Assembly: GCF_000365305.1 (NCBI RefSeq)
Contig: NZ_CM001841.1
Location: 1,171,653 to 1,235,652 of the forward strand
Direction of reading: 5' to 3'
Origin: Dickeya dianthicola NCPPB 453
GTDB taxonomy: Bacteria > Pseudomonadota > Gammaproteobacteria > Enterobacterales > Enterobacteriaceae
Length of the DNA: 64,000 nt
Position numbers and translations under genes: made by a program. The first letter of the stretch is position 1; each line of letters starts with the position of its first letter. The notes below the pieces were generated by a model that did no database searches, was not told the origin of the DNA, and saw only the letters and a program-made list of their open reading frames with translations. This document shows, one piece after another, positions 9,304-18,603 of the stretch.

Positions 9304-10271
9304 TGCGTGAGGTCATCCTCTATCGTTACAGCGTGCCGATGGACGCCGGGGTGGTGCTGCGTAACCAGCGCCTGAAAACCCGCGACGGGCTGCTTATTCG
9401 CCTGCGTGACGGCGAGCGGGAAGGCTGGGGCGAGGTCGCGCCGTTGCCGCAGTTCAGTGTGGAAACGCTGGAGGAGGCGTCCGGCGCGGTACAGACGCAA
9501 CTGCAAGCCTGGCGGTTAGGACAGGAGCCGGGCGAGTGCGGCGTGCCCTCGGTCGATTTCGGCGTCAGCTGCGCGCTGGCCGAGTTGTCCGGCCAGTTGC
9601 CCGACGACGCGGACTATCGTAAAGCGCCGCTGTGCAATGGCGATCCTGATGAGTTATTCGCCATGCTGCAAAACCTGCCCGAGCCGGTGGCGAAGATAAA
9701 AGTCGGGCTGTATGAAGCGGTGCGCGACGGCATGATAGTCAACCTGCTGCTGGACGCGCTGCCCGAACTGCGGTTGCGGCTGGATGCCAACCGCAGTTGG
9801 ACGCGGGCCAAAGCCGACGGATTCGCCCGCTATGTGACGCCGGCCTATCGTTCCCGCATCGCTTTTCTGGAAGAACCCTGCAAAACCCGCGACGAGTCGC
9901 GCGATTTCGCCCGCGATACCGGTATTGCCATCGCCTGGGACGAAAGCGTGCGCGAGCCGGGATTCCGGGTTGAAGCGGAGCCGGGCGTGGCCGCCATTAT
10001 TATCAAACCTTCGCTGACCGGCAGCCTGAACCGCTGTCGTCAACTGGTCGCGCAGGCGCATCAGGCTGGTCTGACGGCGGTAATCAGCTCCAGCATCGAG
10101 TCCAGCCTGGGGCTGACGCAACTGGCGCGGCTGGCGCGTTGGCTGACGCCGGGCGTTCTGCCGGGGCTGGATACGTTGGATCTGATGCAGGCGCAGGTGG
10201 TGCGCGCCTGGCCTGACAGCACGTTGCCGCTGATTGCGGCGGACAAGCTGGAGCCGATATGGCAAGCCTGA
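9303..10271 (+). CDS. menC: o-Succinylbenzoate synthase MenC
   Basis: Enolase-superfamily enzyme that dehydrates SHCHC to o-succinylbenzoate. The protein has 322 residues. The catalytic KIK motif of the second half-barrel is in AKIKVG, metal ligands are Asp in RLDANRSW, Glu in FLEEPC and Asp in AWDES, and the second catalytic Lys is in IIIKPSL. It starts on the last base of menB and ends 13 bp into menE, so menB, menC and menE are probably translated as a coupled set. Confidence 0.95.
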   Translation: MREVILYRYSVPMDAGVVLRNQRLKTRDGLLIRLRDGEREGWGEVAPLPQFSVETLEEASGAVQTQLQAWRLGQEPGECGVPSVDFGVSCALAELSGQLPDDADYRKAPLCNGDPDELFAMLQNLPEPVAKIKVGLYEAVRDGMIVNLLLDALPELRLRLDANRSWTRAKADGFARYVTPAYRSRIAFLEEPCKTRDESRDFARDTGIAIAWDESVREPGFRVEAEPGVAAIIIKPSLTGSLNRCRQLVAQAHQAGLTAVISSSIESSLGLTQLARLARWLTPGVLPGLDTLDLMQAQVVRAWPDSTLPLIAADKLEPIWQA

Positions 10272-11629
10272 CCGACTGGCCCTGGCGAAGCTGGGCCGCG
10301 TCTCAGCCGATGGCGCCGGCGCTGATGGACGACGACGGGATCTGGACCTGGCAGCAATTGGCGAAGCATCTTAATCAACTGGCGGCCGGCTTCGCTCGTC
10401 AGGGGGTACAGCCTGGCATGGGGGTGGCGCTACGCGGCAAAAACAGTACCGATATGTTGTTTTGTTATCTGGCGCTGTTGCAGTGCGGGGCGTGCCTATT
10501 GCCGTTGAATCCCCAACTGCCCGATACACTGCTGGACGCGTTGTTGCCCACGTTGAATATCGAGTATGGGCTGAGCGTGGATGATTATTCATGGCCGCAG
10601 AGCATTATTCCTCTGAGCCGGTCGGCGTCATCGCCGGATGAGGTGCTGCCGTGGGAAGCGCGACGGCTGGCGACCATGACGCTGACGTCCGGTTCCAGCG
10701 GCATGCCGAAAGCGGCGGTGCATACCTGTGAAGCCCATCTGGCTAGCGCCGAAGGGGTACTGGCGCTGATGGCGTTCAGCGCGGGCGATCGTTGGTTGCT
10801 GTCGTTGCCGCTGTTTCACGTATCCGGACAGGGGATTGTCTGGCGCTGGCTGGCCGCCGGGGCATCGCTGGTGGTCAGACCGGATCAACCGTTGGATGTT
10901 GCCTTGCGAGTGTGTACTCACGCCTCGCTGGTTCCCACCCAGCTCTGGCGTCTGCTGTCGCAGAACCGATCTCCGATCAGCCTGCGGGCGGTATTGCTGG
11001 GCGGCGCGATGATCCCGGCGGAACTGACCCAACAGGCGGAAGCGCGGGGCATCCGTTGCTGGTGCGGCTACGGCCTGACGGAACTGGCGTCCACGGTGTG
11101 CGCCAAGCGTGCGGATGGCGGCAGCGGCGTTGGGTTGCCGCTGGCGGGGCGAGAGATACGACTGGAGGGCGAAGAAATTCTGCTGCGCGGCCGCTGTCTG
11201 GCGGCGGGATACTGGCGCGACGGCAGGGTGAGCCCGCTTACCGATGAGCAAGGCTGGTTTCATACCCGCGATCGCGGCCTGTGGGATGGGCATGAATGGC
11301 GGATTCTGGGGCGGCTGGATAATCAGTTCTTCAGTGGCGGCGAGGGGATTCAGCCGGAAGATGTGGAAGCGGTTTTGCTGCAACATCCGGATGTGACCTA
11401 TGCCTGCGTGGTGCCGGTGGATGATCCGGAGTTCGGCCAGCGCCCGGTGGCGGTGGTCGACGTGGAAAACGCCTTGCCGCTGTCTCAGTTGGTCGCATGG
11501 TGGCAATCCCGTCTGGCGGGATTCCAACGTCCGGTGGCGTGTTACCCACTGCCGGCTGGGTTGAAAAACGGCGGAATCAAGGTATCCCGTCAGCAGGTGA
11601 AAGCCTGGGTGGAGCAGCAGCCGCGCTGA
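10259..11629 (+). CDS. menE: o-Succinylbenzoate-CoA ligase MenE
   Basis: AMP-forming acyl-CoA synthetase that activates o-succinylbenzoate for MenB. The protein has 456 residues (E. coli 451). ANL-family motifs appear in order: the P-loop [15 protein letters not shown], the adenine-binding [18 protein letters not shown] with the ribose-binding Asp, the hinge [21 protein letters not shown], and the C-terminal adenylation Lys in KNGGIKVSR. Last gene of the men operon. No obvious terminator follows, and 206 bp separate it from yfaZ. Confidence 0.95.
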   Translation: MASLTDWPWRSWAASQPMAPALMDDDGIWTWQQLAKHLNQLAAGFARQGVQPGMGVALRGKNSTDMLFCYLALLQCGACLLPLNPQLPDTLLDALLPTLNIEYGLSVDDYSWPQSIIPLSRSASSPDEVLPWEARRLATMTLTSGSSGMPKAAVHTCEAHLASAEGVLALMAFSAGDRWLLSLPLFHVSGQGIVWRWLAAGASLVVRPDQPLDVALRVCTHASLVPTQLWRLLSQNRSPISLRAVLLGGAMIPAELTQQAEARGIRCWCGYGLTELASTVCAKRADGGSGVGLPLAGREIRLEGEEILLRGRCLAAGYWRDGRVSPLTDEQGWFHTRDRGLWDGHEWRILGRLDNQFFSGGEGIQPEDVEAVLLQHPDVTYACVVPVDDPEFGQRPVAVVDVENALPLSQLVAWWQSRLAGFQRPVACYPLPAGLKNGGIKVSRQQVKAWVEQQPR

Positions 11630-11835
11630 TTGGCACGACTGGGGGCTGAGTGAGCAGAGCGGGGCGATGGGTTAGCGGCGCGTTTGGCCGGGGAGAACGA
11701 TATGCCCTGTTTTTCGCCACGATAGCATCACTCGTCGGTTATTTATGCTTTTGGCCGCTGAAGATTTAGGTAAAATGCGTGTTAACATCACGCTGTTGTG
11801 CGCGTTTAACTTATTTGTCTTTAAGGATTATAGAA

Positions 11836-12381
11836 ATGAAAAAGTGGGTTATTGCTTGTGCGGGCAGTTTGCTGCTGGCGACTGTTTCCGCTCATGCCAT
11901 CAGTATTTCCGGGGAAGCGGGTCGTGACTATACGGGCGTCAGCGCCGGTTTCGGTCTGGGCGTGCCCGGTCTTTCCGGCAATACAGGCTGGAACCATGAT
12001 GAAAAACACAGCAATGACGTCTACAGCGCCGGTCTGGATTACACCTTCGCGCTGAGCAACGCGTCGCTCAAAGTGGGAGCCAAAGGGCTTTACCTGAATC
12101 AGAACCATTTTAAAGATGGCTATGGCGTCGCGCTGGGCGGCGGCTTGCAGGTGCCGGTGACCAGTTCCATTTCCCTGTACGGCGAAGGCTATTACTCGCC
12201 GGATGCGTTCTCCAGCCATGTGGACCACTATGTGGAAGCCCGTGGCGGCGTGCGCTGGCAGCCGTTCCGTCCGTTGTCGCTGGACGTCGGGTATCGCTAT
12301 ATCAACATGGCGTCCGGCGAAGACAACAACGATAACCGCGTGGCGGATACCGCTTACGTTGGCGTGGGATTGAATTTCTGA
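11836..12381 (+). CDS. yfaZ: YfaZ family outer-membrane beta-barrel protein
   Basis: Small predicted outer-membrane protein of unknown substrate. It has 181 residues with a clear signal peptide (MKKWVIACAGSLLLATVSAHA, cleaved before ISISGEAG). The mature part shows alternating hydrophobic strands (YVGVGLNF at the C-terminus, ending in Phe as barrel proteins do). The start has AAGGA 8 nt upstream. The neighbour yfaY is next to yfaZ in E. coli too, supporting orthology. Four 20-21-bp direct repeats and a strong terminator follow, so the gene is probably its own unit. Confidence 0.88.
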   Translation: MKKWVIACAGSLLLATVSAHAISISGEAGRDYTGVSAGFGLGVPGLSGNTGWNHDEKHSNDVYSAGLDYTFALSNASLKVGAKGLYLNQNHFKDGYGVALGGGLQVPVTSSISLYGEGYYSPDAFSSHVDHYVEARGGVRWQPFRPLSLDVGYRYINMASGEDNNDNRVADTAYVGVGLNF

Positions 12382-12394
12382 TCCCCCCAGCATC

Positions 12395-12476
12395 GTTGAC
12401 AGACAAAATAATCGGTTGGTAGACAAAAACAATCAGTTGGTAGACAAAAACAATCGGTTGACCGGCAAAAACAAAA
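12395..12476. repeat. 20-21-bp tandem repeat, four copies, in the yfaZ 3' region
   Basis: Units at 12395-12414, 12415-12435, 12436-12456 and 12457-12476. The central two read gttggtagacaaaaacaatc plus one variable base. The array starts 14 bp after the yfaZ stop and runs into the terminator stem. Confidence 0.85.
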
Positions 12477-12506
12477 GGCGTGATAAACACGCCTTTTGTT
12501 TTTTTT
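12471..12506 (+). terminator. Rho-independent terminator of yfaZ
   Basis: Perfect 12-bp stem ACAAAAGGCGTG/CACGCCTTTTGT with an ATAAA loop, followed by a T run. Confidence 0.92.
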
Positions 12507-12583
12507 GGCAGGCGTAACGCGTCATTGTGTTTATGGCGGCGAATTTCTAAAGTGGTGTGAAACCATCATAAGGAGTAACACGG

Positions 12584-13777
12584 ATGCTTAGGGTTGAGAT
12601 GTTATGTACCGGCGATGAAGTACTGCACGGCCAAATTGTGGATACCAACGCCGCCTGGCTGGCGGATTACCTGTTTTCACAGGGCGTGCCGATGACCAGC
12701 CGTATGACGGTGGGCGATAAGCTGGAAGAACTGGTGGCCGCGTTGACCGAGCGCAGCCAGATTGCCGATGTGCTGATCGTCAATGGCGGGCTGGGGCCGA
12801 CCAGCGATGATCTCAGCTCGCTGGCAGCGGCCACGGCAGCCGGCGAAACGCTGGTCGAGCATGCCGACTGGCTCGCCCGTATGGAAGCCTTCTTCACCGA
12901 GCGTGGCCGGGTTATGGCCGACAGCAACCGCAAACAGGCGCAACTGCCCGCCAGCGCTGAATTGGTGGATAACCCGGTCGGCACCGCCTGCGGTTTTGCG
13001 ATGCAACTGAACCAGTGCCTGATGTTTTTCACCCCTGGTGTGCCGTCTGAATTCAAAGTGATGGTGGAGCAGCAGATTCTACCGCGCCTACGCCAGCGTT
13101 TTGCCGTTGCTGAACCGCCGCTGTGCCTGCGGCTGACCACCTTCGGCCGTTCCGAAAGCGATCTCGCCAGCCAGCTCGACAGCCTGCTGCTGCCGCCGGA
13201 GGTGGTGCTGGGGTATCGCTCCTCGATGCCGATTATCGAACTGAAGCTGACCGGCCCGGCCGCCCGGCGTGCGGAGATGGAAGCCGTGTGGCAAACGGTG
13301 CGCGACGTTGCCGGCGAAAATGCGATTTTCGAAGGCACCGACGGGTTGCCGGCGCAGCTGGCGCGCCGCCTTACCGAACGCGGGCTGGGTCTGACGGTGG
13401 CGGAAGACTTCACTGCCGGCCTGCTCAACTGGCAACTGCGTGAGGCGGATGTGCCGCTGTCCGGCGGCGAATTGCGGGTGGAAAGCGAGGCGCTGACGCT
13501 GGCGGCCGTCGCCGGGGCGACCCAAACGCTGGCGCAGCGTCACCAAACGAAACTGGCACTGTACGTTGGCCGTTCTGATGATGGTGTTCTGATGCTGGCG
13601 TTGCACACCCCCGAAGCAACATTTGCCCAGACGATTCAGGTGAATGTGCGGCGTTATAGTCGTAAAACCCATCAGGATGTGGTGGCGATGCTGGCGATGA
13701 ACATGTTGCGCCGCTGGCTTAATGGCTGGTCGGTGTATGGCGGTCATGGCTGGATCAGCGTGCTGGAGACGTTGTAA
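12584..13777 (+). CDS. yfaY: CinA-like protein YfaY (nicotinamide-nucleotide amidase-related)
   Basis: 397 residues (E. coli 400). The N-terminal molybdopterin-binding-like (MoCF) domain has TGDEVLHGQIVDTNAAWLA, VNGGLGPTSDDLS and FFTPGVPSEFKVMVE; the middle has LRLTTFGRSESDLA and GYRSSMPIIELKLTGPA. The C-terminal CinA domain (about 265-397) normally carries the NMN amidase activity. The E. coli paralogue YgaD is the active amidase, whereas YfaY-type C-terminal domains are divergent, so activity is uncertain. The ATG is preceded by AAGGAG at 8 nt. It follows yfaZ in the same direction but behind a terminator. Confidence 0.92.
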   Translation: MLRVEMLCTGDEVLHGQIVDTNAAWLADYLFSQGVPMTSRMTVGDKLEELVAALTERSQIADVLIVNGGLGPTSDDLSSLAAATAAGETLVEHADWLARMEAFFTERGRVMADSNRKQAQLPASAELVDNPVGTACGFAMQLNQCLMFFTPGVPSEFKVMVEQQILPRLRQRFAVAEPPLCLRLTTFGRSESDLASQLDSLLLPPEVVLGYRSSMPIIELKLTGPAARRAEMEAVWQTVRDVAGENAIFEGTDGLPAQLARRLTERGLGLTVAEDFTAGLLNWQLREADVPLSGGELRVESEALTLAAVAGATQTLAQRHQTKLALYVGRSDDGVLMLALHTPEATFAQTIQVNVRRYSRKTHQDVVAMLAMNMLRRWLNGWSVYGGHGWISVLETL

Positions 13778-13937
13778 GCCGTAGCTGGGAGGCGGAGAAC
13801 GCGGGGGCAACGGCCCCCACCATGACATAAGACTGTTGGTCTGATGCTTTAGATATAACCTTTTATTTTCAACGTTATAGCCCAGCAGCCACAATACGGT
13901 TGTTGGGGATACCTAGCGCCTAAGCAGGTTTTCTATG

Positions 13938-14474
13938 CTACGCAGCAAGGATATGTTGAATGGCCAAAAACATGGGCACCGCACCAAAAGCATTCGGTGG
14001 TTCATTAAGTTGAACGAAACCTAACCGGATATAGAAGTCAATTGCTGCCGGATCCGCATCCAAATACACGCCTTTAACAGGTAGCGATTCGTGGATGGTT
14101 TTAACCTGTTTAAAGAATTCTAAAAGCAGTTCTTGTCCATAGCCTTTATTCTGTTCTTTCGTGGCTACCCCCAGCATAATTAGCCGAACAACCCCTAATT
14201 CGTGAGGCAATGAACCTGAAACCACCCCCGCCAACTTACTTTTTTCAAGAGAGTAAGCAGCAAAAGTACAGAAACCCAACAGCTCTTTTGTTTCATCTTT
14301 AACCAATACTTTAGCTGCACAATTCCCATCTCTGACGCTTTTCTTGAGGGAGCTACGCACAAAAGAGTTGATTACGGTATTTCCGCAATCGAAACTCTTA
14401 CTCCCAGGGTATGTGGTATCTGCCTGATACGCGTATACCACTACACCATTACTTTCACTTTGAGTATCTACCAT
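13938..14474 (-). CDS. GNAT-family acetyltransferase toxin of a type II TA module
   Basis: 178 residues with the GNAT fold: acetyl-CoA loop LGVATKEQNKGYGQELLLEFF, YLDADPAAIDFYIRLGF near the C-terminus, and the N-terminal FDCGNTVINSFVRSSLKKS block seen in TacT/AtaT/ItaT toxins. Such toxins acetylate the amino group of charged tRNAs and stop translation; the tRNA target cannot be told from sequence. The ATG at 14474 has GGAGGAA upstream and overlaps the antitoxin stop by 20 bp, the usual antitoxin-first arrangement. Base composition is more AT-rich than the neighbours, suggesting transfer. Function is inferred from fold plus partner. Confidence 0.88.
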   Translation of the reverse strand: MVDTQSESNGVVVYAYQADTTYPGSKSFDCGNTVINSFVRSSLKKSVRDGNCAAKVLVKDETKELLGFCTFAAYSLEKSKLAGVVSGSLPHELGVVRLIMLGVATKEQNKGYGQELLLEFFKQVKTIHESLPVKGVYLDADPAAIDFYIRLGFVQLNEPPNAFGAVPMFLAIQHILAA

Positions 14475-14766
14475 CTTGTTTCTTCCTCCGCATTAACGCC
14501 TGTAAAGCCAGCGTCGGTGCAGCAGGTTCAGACAAGAGTTGGTTTAATTGTTGCCAGCTTGCTGCTGAAAGCTGTCGGCGCCGCTGGTTATCCAGGACGC
14601 TTTCTGCTCGCTCCAGGGCGGCATTAAGAATAAACGCACTCAAATCTAAACCTGCAGCCGTAGCTGCTTCACGAAGCACATCTTTAAGGTCAGGGCTAGT
14701 TTTTAACTCCACCCGCGCGTTCTTCGTGACGCGAATATCATTGGGAAACACTGATACATTAGACAT
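14455..14766 (-). CDS. DUF1778 ribbon-helix-helix antitoxin
   Basis: 103 residues. The N-terminal part, with NARVELKTSPDLKDVLREAA then GLDLSAFILNAALERAESVL, is the RHH DNA-binding domain of the DUF1778 (TacA/AtaR) family. The C-terminal, Gln- and Lys-rich tail would wrap and neutralise the acetyltransferase encoded immediately downstream. RHH antitoxins repress their own operon, so an operator is expected in the AT-rich DNA just upstream. The ATG at 14766 has GAGAGG 4-5 nt before it; a full TAAGGAGGT also lies further upstream at 14794-14802. Confidence 0.9.
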   Translation of the reverse strand: MSNVSVFPNDIRVTKNARVELKTSPDLKDVLREAATAAGLDLSAFILNAALERAESVLDNQRRRQLSAASWQQLNQLLSEPAAPTLALQALMRRKKQDGRYSK

Positions 14767-15462
14767 ATTTACCTCTCAAAAATTTGTATGTTGACCTCCT
14801 TAATTAACGTTATAAAAAGCATCTAAATCTATTTAAATTCAGTGCATTATCAAAGTATCTCATGGTTGGAACTCCAGTTTTTTAGCGTGTTTCTTACGCT
14901 ATTCTTTTACCGTCCTATGGACGGCACATTTTTGGTACACCTTTTATCATACGGTTGTTAGCCGTATGATTAGAATATATGCAATTACTCAATTTGAGTC
15001 AAGACATACGGCTATTACCCGTACAAAAAATCATACAATTGCGGTTCTTTGCTCATGTGTTCCGTGGATAGGCACTCCAGTCAACGGCGATGACACACCA
15101 CGACAGATGTTTCGTCATCATAGAAATAATATGATTAAATATCATTTAGATATCACTATGAAGCGCTGTATTGTCGAGAAGACGGTCAACACGTTTTATT
15201 TTATCCTTGACGCGAGCGGTTCCCGGCAGGTGACGTCACAATGCTGGTGAGGGAAAGTGTCACGCCGTGCATGAGTGCAACGGTGGAATCGATAATGGCG
15301 TTTTGACGATGAGGCTAAAGCGTGACGGAAAAAAGTCTGGCATACTTTACGGGCAGGTATAGAGTTGATCTTATTGAATTTTTTTGCGGAAATCAGTAGA
15401 TCACAACACTCTATGCCTGTCTCGTTTTCTGGGGATTCGTCAGTCCGTCGTTATGCTCGGAA
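14767..15462. other. AT-rich gene-free stretch with small hairpins
   Basis: About 700 bp without a credible gene. Next to the antitoxin it holds three short perfect inverted repeats: TAGCGT/ACGCTA (14883-14901), CCGTCC/GGACGG (14910-14924) and ATCATACGG/CCGTATGAT (14946-14970). Near the cnoX 3' end, an imperfect inverted pair (about 15351-15373 and 15405-15427, both holding TATAGAGT- or CTCTATGC-like sequence) may act in termination. A 94-codon plus-strand frame at 14966-15250 has no protein-like features. Confidence 0.5.
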
Positions 15463-16323
15463 TCAGTACAGCAGCGAATACAGCTGGCGGCGATAATGTG
15501 CTGCCAGCGCGTCGCCGGTGCCGAGCGCGGCCATGATATCCATCAGCGTTTTGCGGGCGTTGCCGCCGGCAGCGGTCAGATCTTTCTTCAGCATCCCCAT
15601 CAGCAGTTCCAGCGCTTCTTCGTTGCGCCCTACCTGATGCAGTTGCAGGCTGAGCTGCACCGCCAGCTCTTCATTATCCGGCGAGGTCGCCAGTTGCTGC
15701 TGCAATTGCTGGATTTCCGGCGTATCCGCCGCCTGTTTCATCAGTTCGATTTGCGCCACCAGCCCGTGGTAACGGGTATCCTGATCCTGTAGCGGAATGG
15801 TATCCAGCACGGTTTGCGCGTCATCGGTGCGGTTGAGCTGGATTTGCACGTCCGCCAGCAGCAGTGCGATGTCGCTGCGTTTGGCGTCCAGTTGCCAGGC
15901 GTCTTTCAGCAGCACGGCGGCTTCTTTTAACTGGTTTTCCTGAATCAGTTGCTGAGCCTGCGCCAGCTTCAGGTCTTCGGCTTTAGGCAGCACGCGTTGC
16001 AGCAGGTCGCGGATGACCTCTTCCGGCTGCGGCCCCTGAAAACCGTCCACCGGCTGGCCGTCCTTGAACAGATAAACCGTCGGGATGGCGCGCAGGCCGA
16101 ACTGGGCCGCCACACGCTGTTCGGCGTCGCAATCCACTTTGGCCAGAATAAACTGACCGGCGTATTCTGCCGCCAGTTTGTTCAGCACCGGCTCTAGTTG
16201 CTGGCAATGGGGGCTGCGTTCGGACCAGAAATAGAACAGCACCGGGGCGCTCATGGACTGTTCCAGCACCTGATGCAGGTTGGTCTCGTTGATATCAATC
16301 ACGTTGGCGTGTTGTTCTAACAT
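15463..16323 (-). CDS. cnoX: Chaperedoxin CnoX (YbbN)
   Basis: Thioredoxin-fold plus TPR protein that holds proteins under oxidative (bleach) stress and works with GroEL. The protein has 286 residues (E. coli 284). The thioredoxin domain has [16 protein letters not shown]: the usual CXXC is SPHC, so only the second Cys is present, as in E. coli (SQHC), and classic disulfide reductase activity is not expected. [21 protein letters not shown] follows. The C-terminal TPR part (about 120-286) includes [18 protein letters not shown] and [21 protein letters not shown]. Confidence 0.96.
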   Translation of the reverse strand: MLEQHANVIDINETNLHQVLEQSMSAPVLFYFWSERSPHCQQLEPVLNKLAAEYAGQFILAKVDCDAEQRVAAQFGLRAIPTVYLFKDGQPVDGFQGPQPEEVIRDLLQRVLPKAEDLKLAQAQQLIQENQLKEAAVLLKDAWQLDAKRSDIALLLADVQIQLNRTDDAQTVLDTIPLQDQDTRYHGLVAQIELMKQAADTPEIQQLQQQLATSPDNEELAVQLSLQLHQVGRNEEALELLMGMLKKDLTAAGGNARKTLMDIMAALGTGDALAAHYRRQLYSLLY

Positions 16324-16385
16324 GTCATTCTCTCTTAGCCGTTTCAGCTATTAATGGGGGCGATGTCCGCCACTTCAACCCCGAA

Positions 16386-17162
16386 TCAGGATTTTGTCCG
16401 CAACAGGTGATCAAGCACGCAACCCGGTAGCAACCGGCGCAGTACGGTGATGCCGTGGGCGAGCAGCGTCACCGGGTAGCGCAGTTTCGGGCGCGGGCTT
16501 TCCAGCGCGTGAATCAGTTTGGGTAGCACCGCTTGCGGCGGCAGGGTAAAGCGGCTGGCGATGCCGGGATTGGTGACGGGCTTATCCTGCTGCGTTTGAT
16601 CGACATTGTCGGTGAAATTGGTGCTGATCGGGCCGGGTTCGATCAGCGATACGTGCAAACCGCTGCCGTGCAGTTCCATACGCAATGCGTCGGACCAGGC
16701 TTCCAGCGCGTATTTGCTGGCGGCGTAAGCGCCGCGCCCCGGGGTGGAAATCAGCCCCATCACCGAGCTGGTCTGGATAATTCGCCCTTCGCCGTGCGGC
16801 AACATGGCGGGCAGCAACAGTTGGGTCAACTGGTGAGTGCCGAACAGGTTGCTGGAAAACTGTTGTTCCAGTTGCTGACGGGAAATGGTGTTGAGTGGCC
16901 CGTACAGGCCGTAACCGGCGTTGTTGAACAGGCCGTAGAGCCGGTTGCCGGTTAGGGTAATCACAATATTGGCGGCCTGCCTGACGCTGGCGCTGCTGTC
17001 GAGATCCAGGTCGATCCCCTCAAAGCCCAGCGAGTTCATGCGCGCCACATCCTGATGACGGCGGCAGGCTGCCAGTACGCGATAGCCGCGTTGTTGCAAA
17101 CATTGAGCGGCAATCAGGCCAATGCCGCTGGAGCAACCAGTAATCAAAACCGCTTTTTGCAT
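16386..17162 (-). CDS. ybbO: Short-chain dehydrogenase/reductase YbbO
   Basis: 258-residue classical SDR. The NADP-binding glycine motif TGCSSGIG is at residues 8-15, NNAGYG follows, then catalytic Ser in IQTSSVMG and the YxxxK pair in YAASKYAL. YbbO of E. coli is an NADP-dependent reductase with activity on aldehydes; the physiological substrate is not established. It lies between cnoX and tesA as in E. coli, all on the minus strand, so a cnoX-ybbO-tesA unit is likely. Confidence 0.92.
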   Translation of the reverse strand: MQKAVLITGCSSGIGLIAAQCLQQRGYRVLAACRRHQDVARMNSLGFEGIDLDLDSSASVRQAANIVITLTGNRLYGLFNNAGYGLYGPLNTISRQQLEQQFSSNLFGTHQLTQLLLPAMLPHGEGRIIQTSSVMGLISTPGRGAYAASKYALEAWSDALRMELHGSGLHVSLIEPGPISTNFTDNVDQTQQDKPVTNPGIASRFTLPPQAVLPKLIHALESPRPKLRYPVTLLAHGITVLRRLLPGCVLDHLLRTKS

Positions 17163-17307
17163 AACTTTACCTAACGAAAACGCTTAAATATCAAGAGTCG
17201 TGGTTAACTATTAGCCTTTATCGACTTAGAACCTATCCCATTAGGACTATTTCACTTGCCATTTTGGACCAGGGCAGTGCTCGAAATCCTCACCTACAGG
17301 GTAGTTC

Positions 17308-17949
17308 TTAGTGCTGGTTAATAACCGGGTCGAGCTGTTTTGCCATCCATCCGGCGATAAACGGCTGGGCATCGCGGTTGGGATGGATGCCATCATCCTG
17401 CATCCATTCCGGTTTGAGATAAACCTGCTCCATGAAAAACGGCAGCAGCGGAATATCAAACGTTTTGGCGAGGCGCGGATAAACGGCGCTGAACGATTCG
17501 GTATAGCGCCGCCCGTAGTTGGCCGGCAAGCGGATTTGCATCAATAACGGTTGGGCGTGGGCCGCTTTGACCTGAGTAATGACGCTGGAGAGATCCCGCT
17601 CCAGGTTCTGCGGGGGAAAACCACGCAGGCCGTCATTGCCGCCCAGCTCGATCAACACCCAGCGCGGTTGGTGCTGTTGCAGCAATGTGGACAGACGCGC
17701 CACCCCCTGCGTTGCCGTGTCGCCGCTGATGCTGGCGTTCACCACCCGGACCTTGGGCGCGGGGGAGCGGGACTGCCAGGTCGCATCCAGCAGCGAGGGC
17801 CAGGCCTGATTCGCCGCCATACGATAGCCGGCGCTTAGGCTGTCGCCCAGTACCAGTAACGTATCCGCCGCGAAGGCGCGTAGGCTGAACAGGCCCCAAA
17901 ATAGAAGGACAATGATATGCCAGCGAAAAACATTCTTGAAGTTCATCAT
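17308..17949 (-). CDS. tesA: Thioesterase I / protease I / lysophospholipase L1 TesA
   Basis: Periplasmic SGNH/GDSL hydrolase acting on acyl-CoA and lysophospholipids. The protein has 213 residues from the tandem ATG pair at 17949: MMNFKNVFRW starts a signal peptide cleaved after AFA. The catalytic Ser is S37 of the precursor (S10 mature) in LGDSLSAGYR. The second block holds VNASISGDT, the third GGNDGLRGF, and catalytic Asp/His lie in DDGIHPN. A longer frame to 18135 is not conserved. Its first 33 bp overlap head-to-head with the start of the divergent ybbA gene. Confidence 0.95.
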   Translation of the reverse strand: MMNFKNVFRWHIIVLLFWGLFSLRAFAADTLLVLGDSLSAGYRMAANQAWPSLLDATWQSRSPAPKVRVVNASISGDTATQGVARLSTLLQQHQPRWVLIELGGNDGLRGFPPQNLERDLSSVITQVKAAHAQPLLMQIRLPANYGRRYTESFSAVYPRLAKTFDIPLLPFFMEQVYLKPEWMQDDGIHPNRDAQPFIAGWMAKQLDPVINQH

Positions 17950-18603
17950 CTTAGTAAGCACGTTGGTCAGGGGGAACATCAGCTCTCCATCCTCACCGGA
18001 GTTGAGCTGGTTGTCAAACCTGCGCAGACCATTGCGCTGGTAGGCGAATCCGGTTCGGGAAAGTCCACCCTGCTGGGGATTCTGGCCGGTCTGGATGACG
18101 GCAGCAGCGGACAGGTGTCGCTGCTTGGTCAGCAACTGGACAGGCTGGACGAGGAAGGGCGGGCGGCGCTGCGGGCGCAGGACGTGGGGTTCGTGTTCCA
18201 GTCCTTTATGCTGGTGCCGACGTTGACCGCGCTGGAGAACGTGCAGTTACCGGCGTTGCTGCGCGGTGAAAGCGATCGTCAGAGCCGTCAGCAGGCGGAA
18301 CAACTGTTGCAGCAGCTCGGTTTGGGCGCGCGATTGCAGCATCTGCCCGCGCAGCTTTCCGGCGGCGAGCAGCAGCGTGTGGCGCTGGCGCGCGCATTTA
18401 GCGGCCGGCCGCGGGTACTGTTCGCCGACGAGCCGACCGGCAATCTGGACCGCCAGACCGGCGAGCGTATCGCCAATCTGCTGTTTTCGCTCAACCGTGA
18501 CTTTGCCACTACCCTGATTCTGGTGACGCATGACGAGCAACTGGCGGCGCGTTGTGAACGTCGCCTGCGGCTGCGCGACGGCAAGCTGTGGGAGGACGCA
18601 TGA
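17917..18603 (+). CDS. ybbA: ABC transporter ATP-binding protein YbbA
   Basis: 228-residue ATPase of the MacB/LolD-like family: Walker A GESGSGKS, Q-loop FVFQSFMLVPTLTALENV, signature LSGGEQQRVALARA, Walker B VLFADEPTGNLD and the H-loop THDEQLAARC. It pairs with the large permease YbbP, whose ATG overlaps its stop codon (ATGA). The transported molecule is not known; in E. coli the genes neighbour tesA, which suggests envelope or lipid-related export. The start at 17917 is inside the tesA 5' coding end on the other strand. Confidence 0.95.
   Translation: MPAKNILEVHHLSKHVGQGEHQLSILTGVELVVKPAQTIALVGESGSGKSTLLGILAGLDDGSSGQVSLLGQQLDRLDEEGRAALRAQDVGFVFQSFMLVPTLTALENVQLPALLRGESDRQSRQQAEQLLQQLGLGARLQHLPAQLSGGEQQRVALARAFSGRPRVLFADEPTGNLDRQTGERIANLLFSLNRDFATTLILVTHDEQLAARCERRLRLRDGKLWEDA

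Noticed and set aside
12302-12490. Minus-strand 62-codon frame with a repeated QPIVFVY-like heptapeptide
   Set aside because: The repeat comes from the 21-bp DNA array and terminator arm, with no ribosome site.
13803-13818. GGGGGC/GCCCCC hairpin after yfaY considered as an attachment site or terminator
   Set aside because: No T run and no matching direct repeat at the far side of the TA cassette.
14966-15250. 94-codon plus-strand frame upstream of the TA pair
   Set aside because: No ribosome site, starts inside a hairpin, no domain-like pattern.
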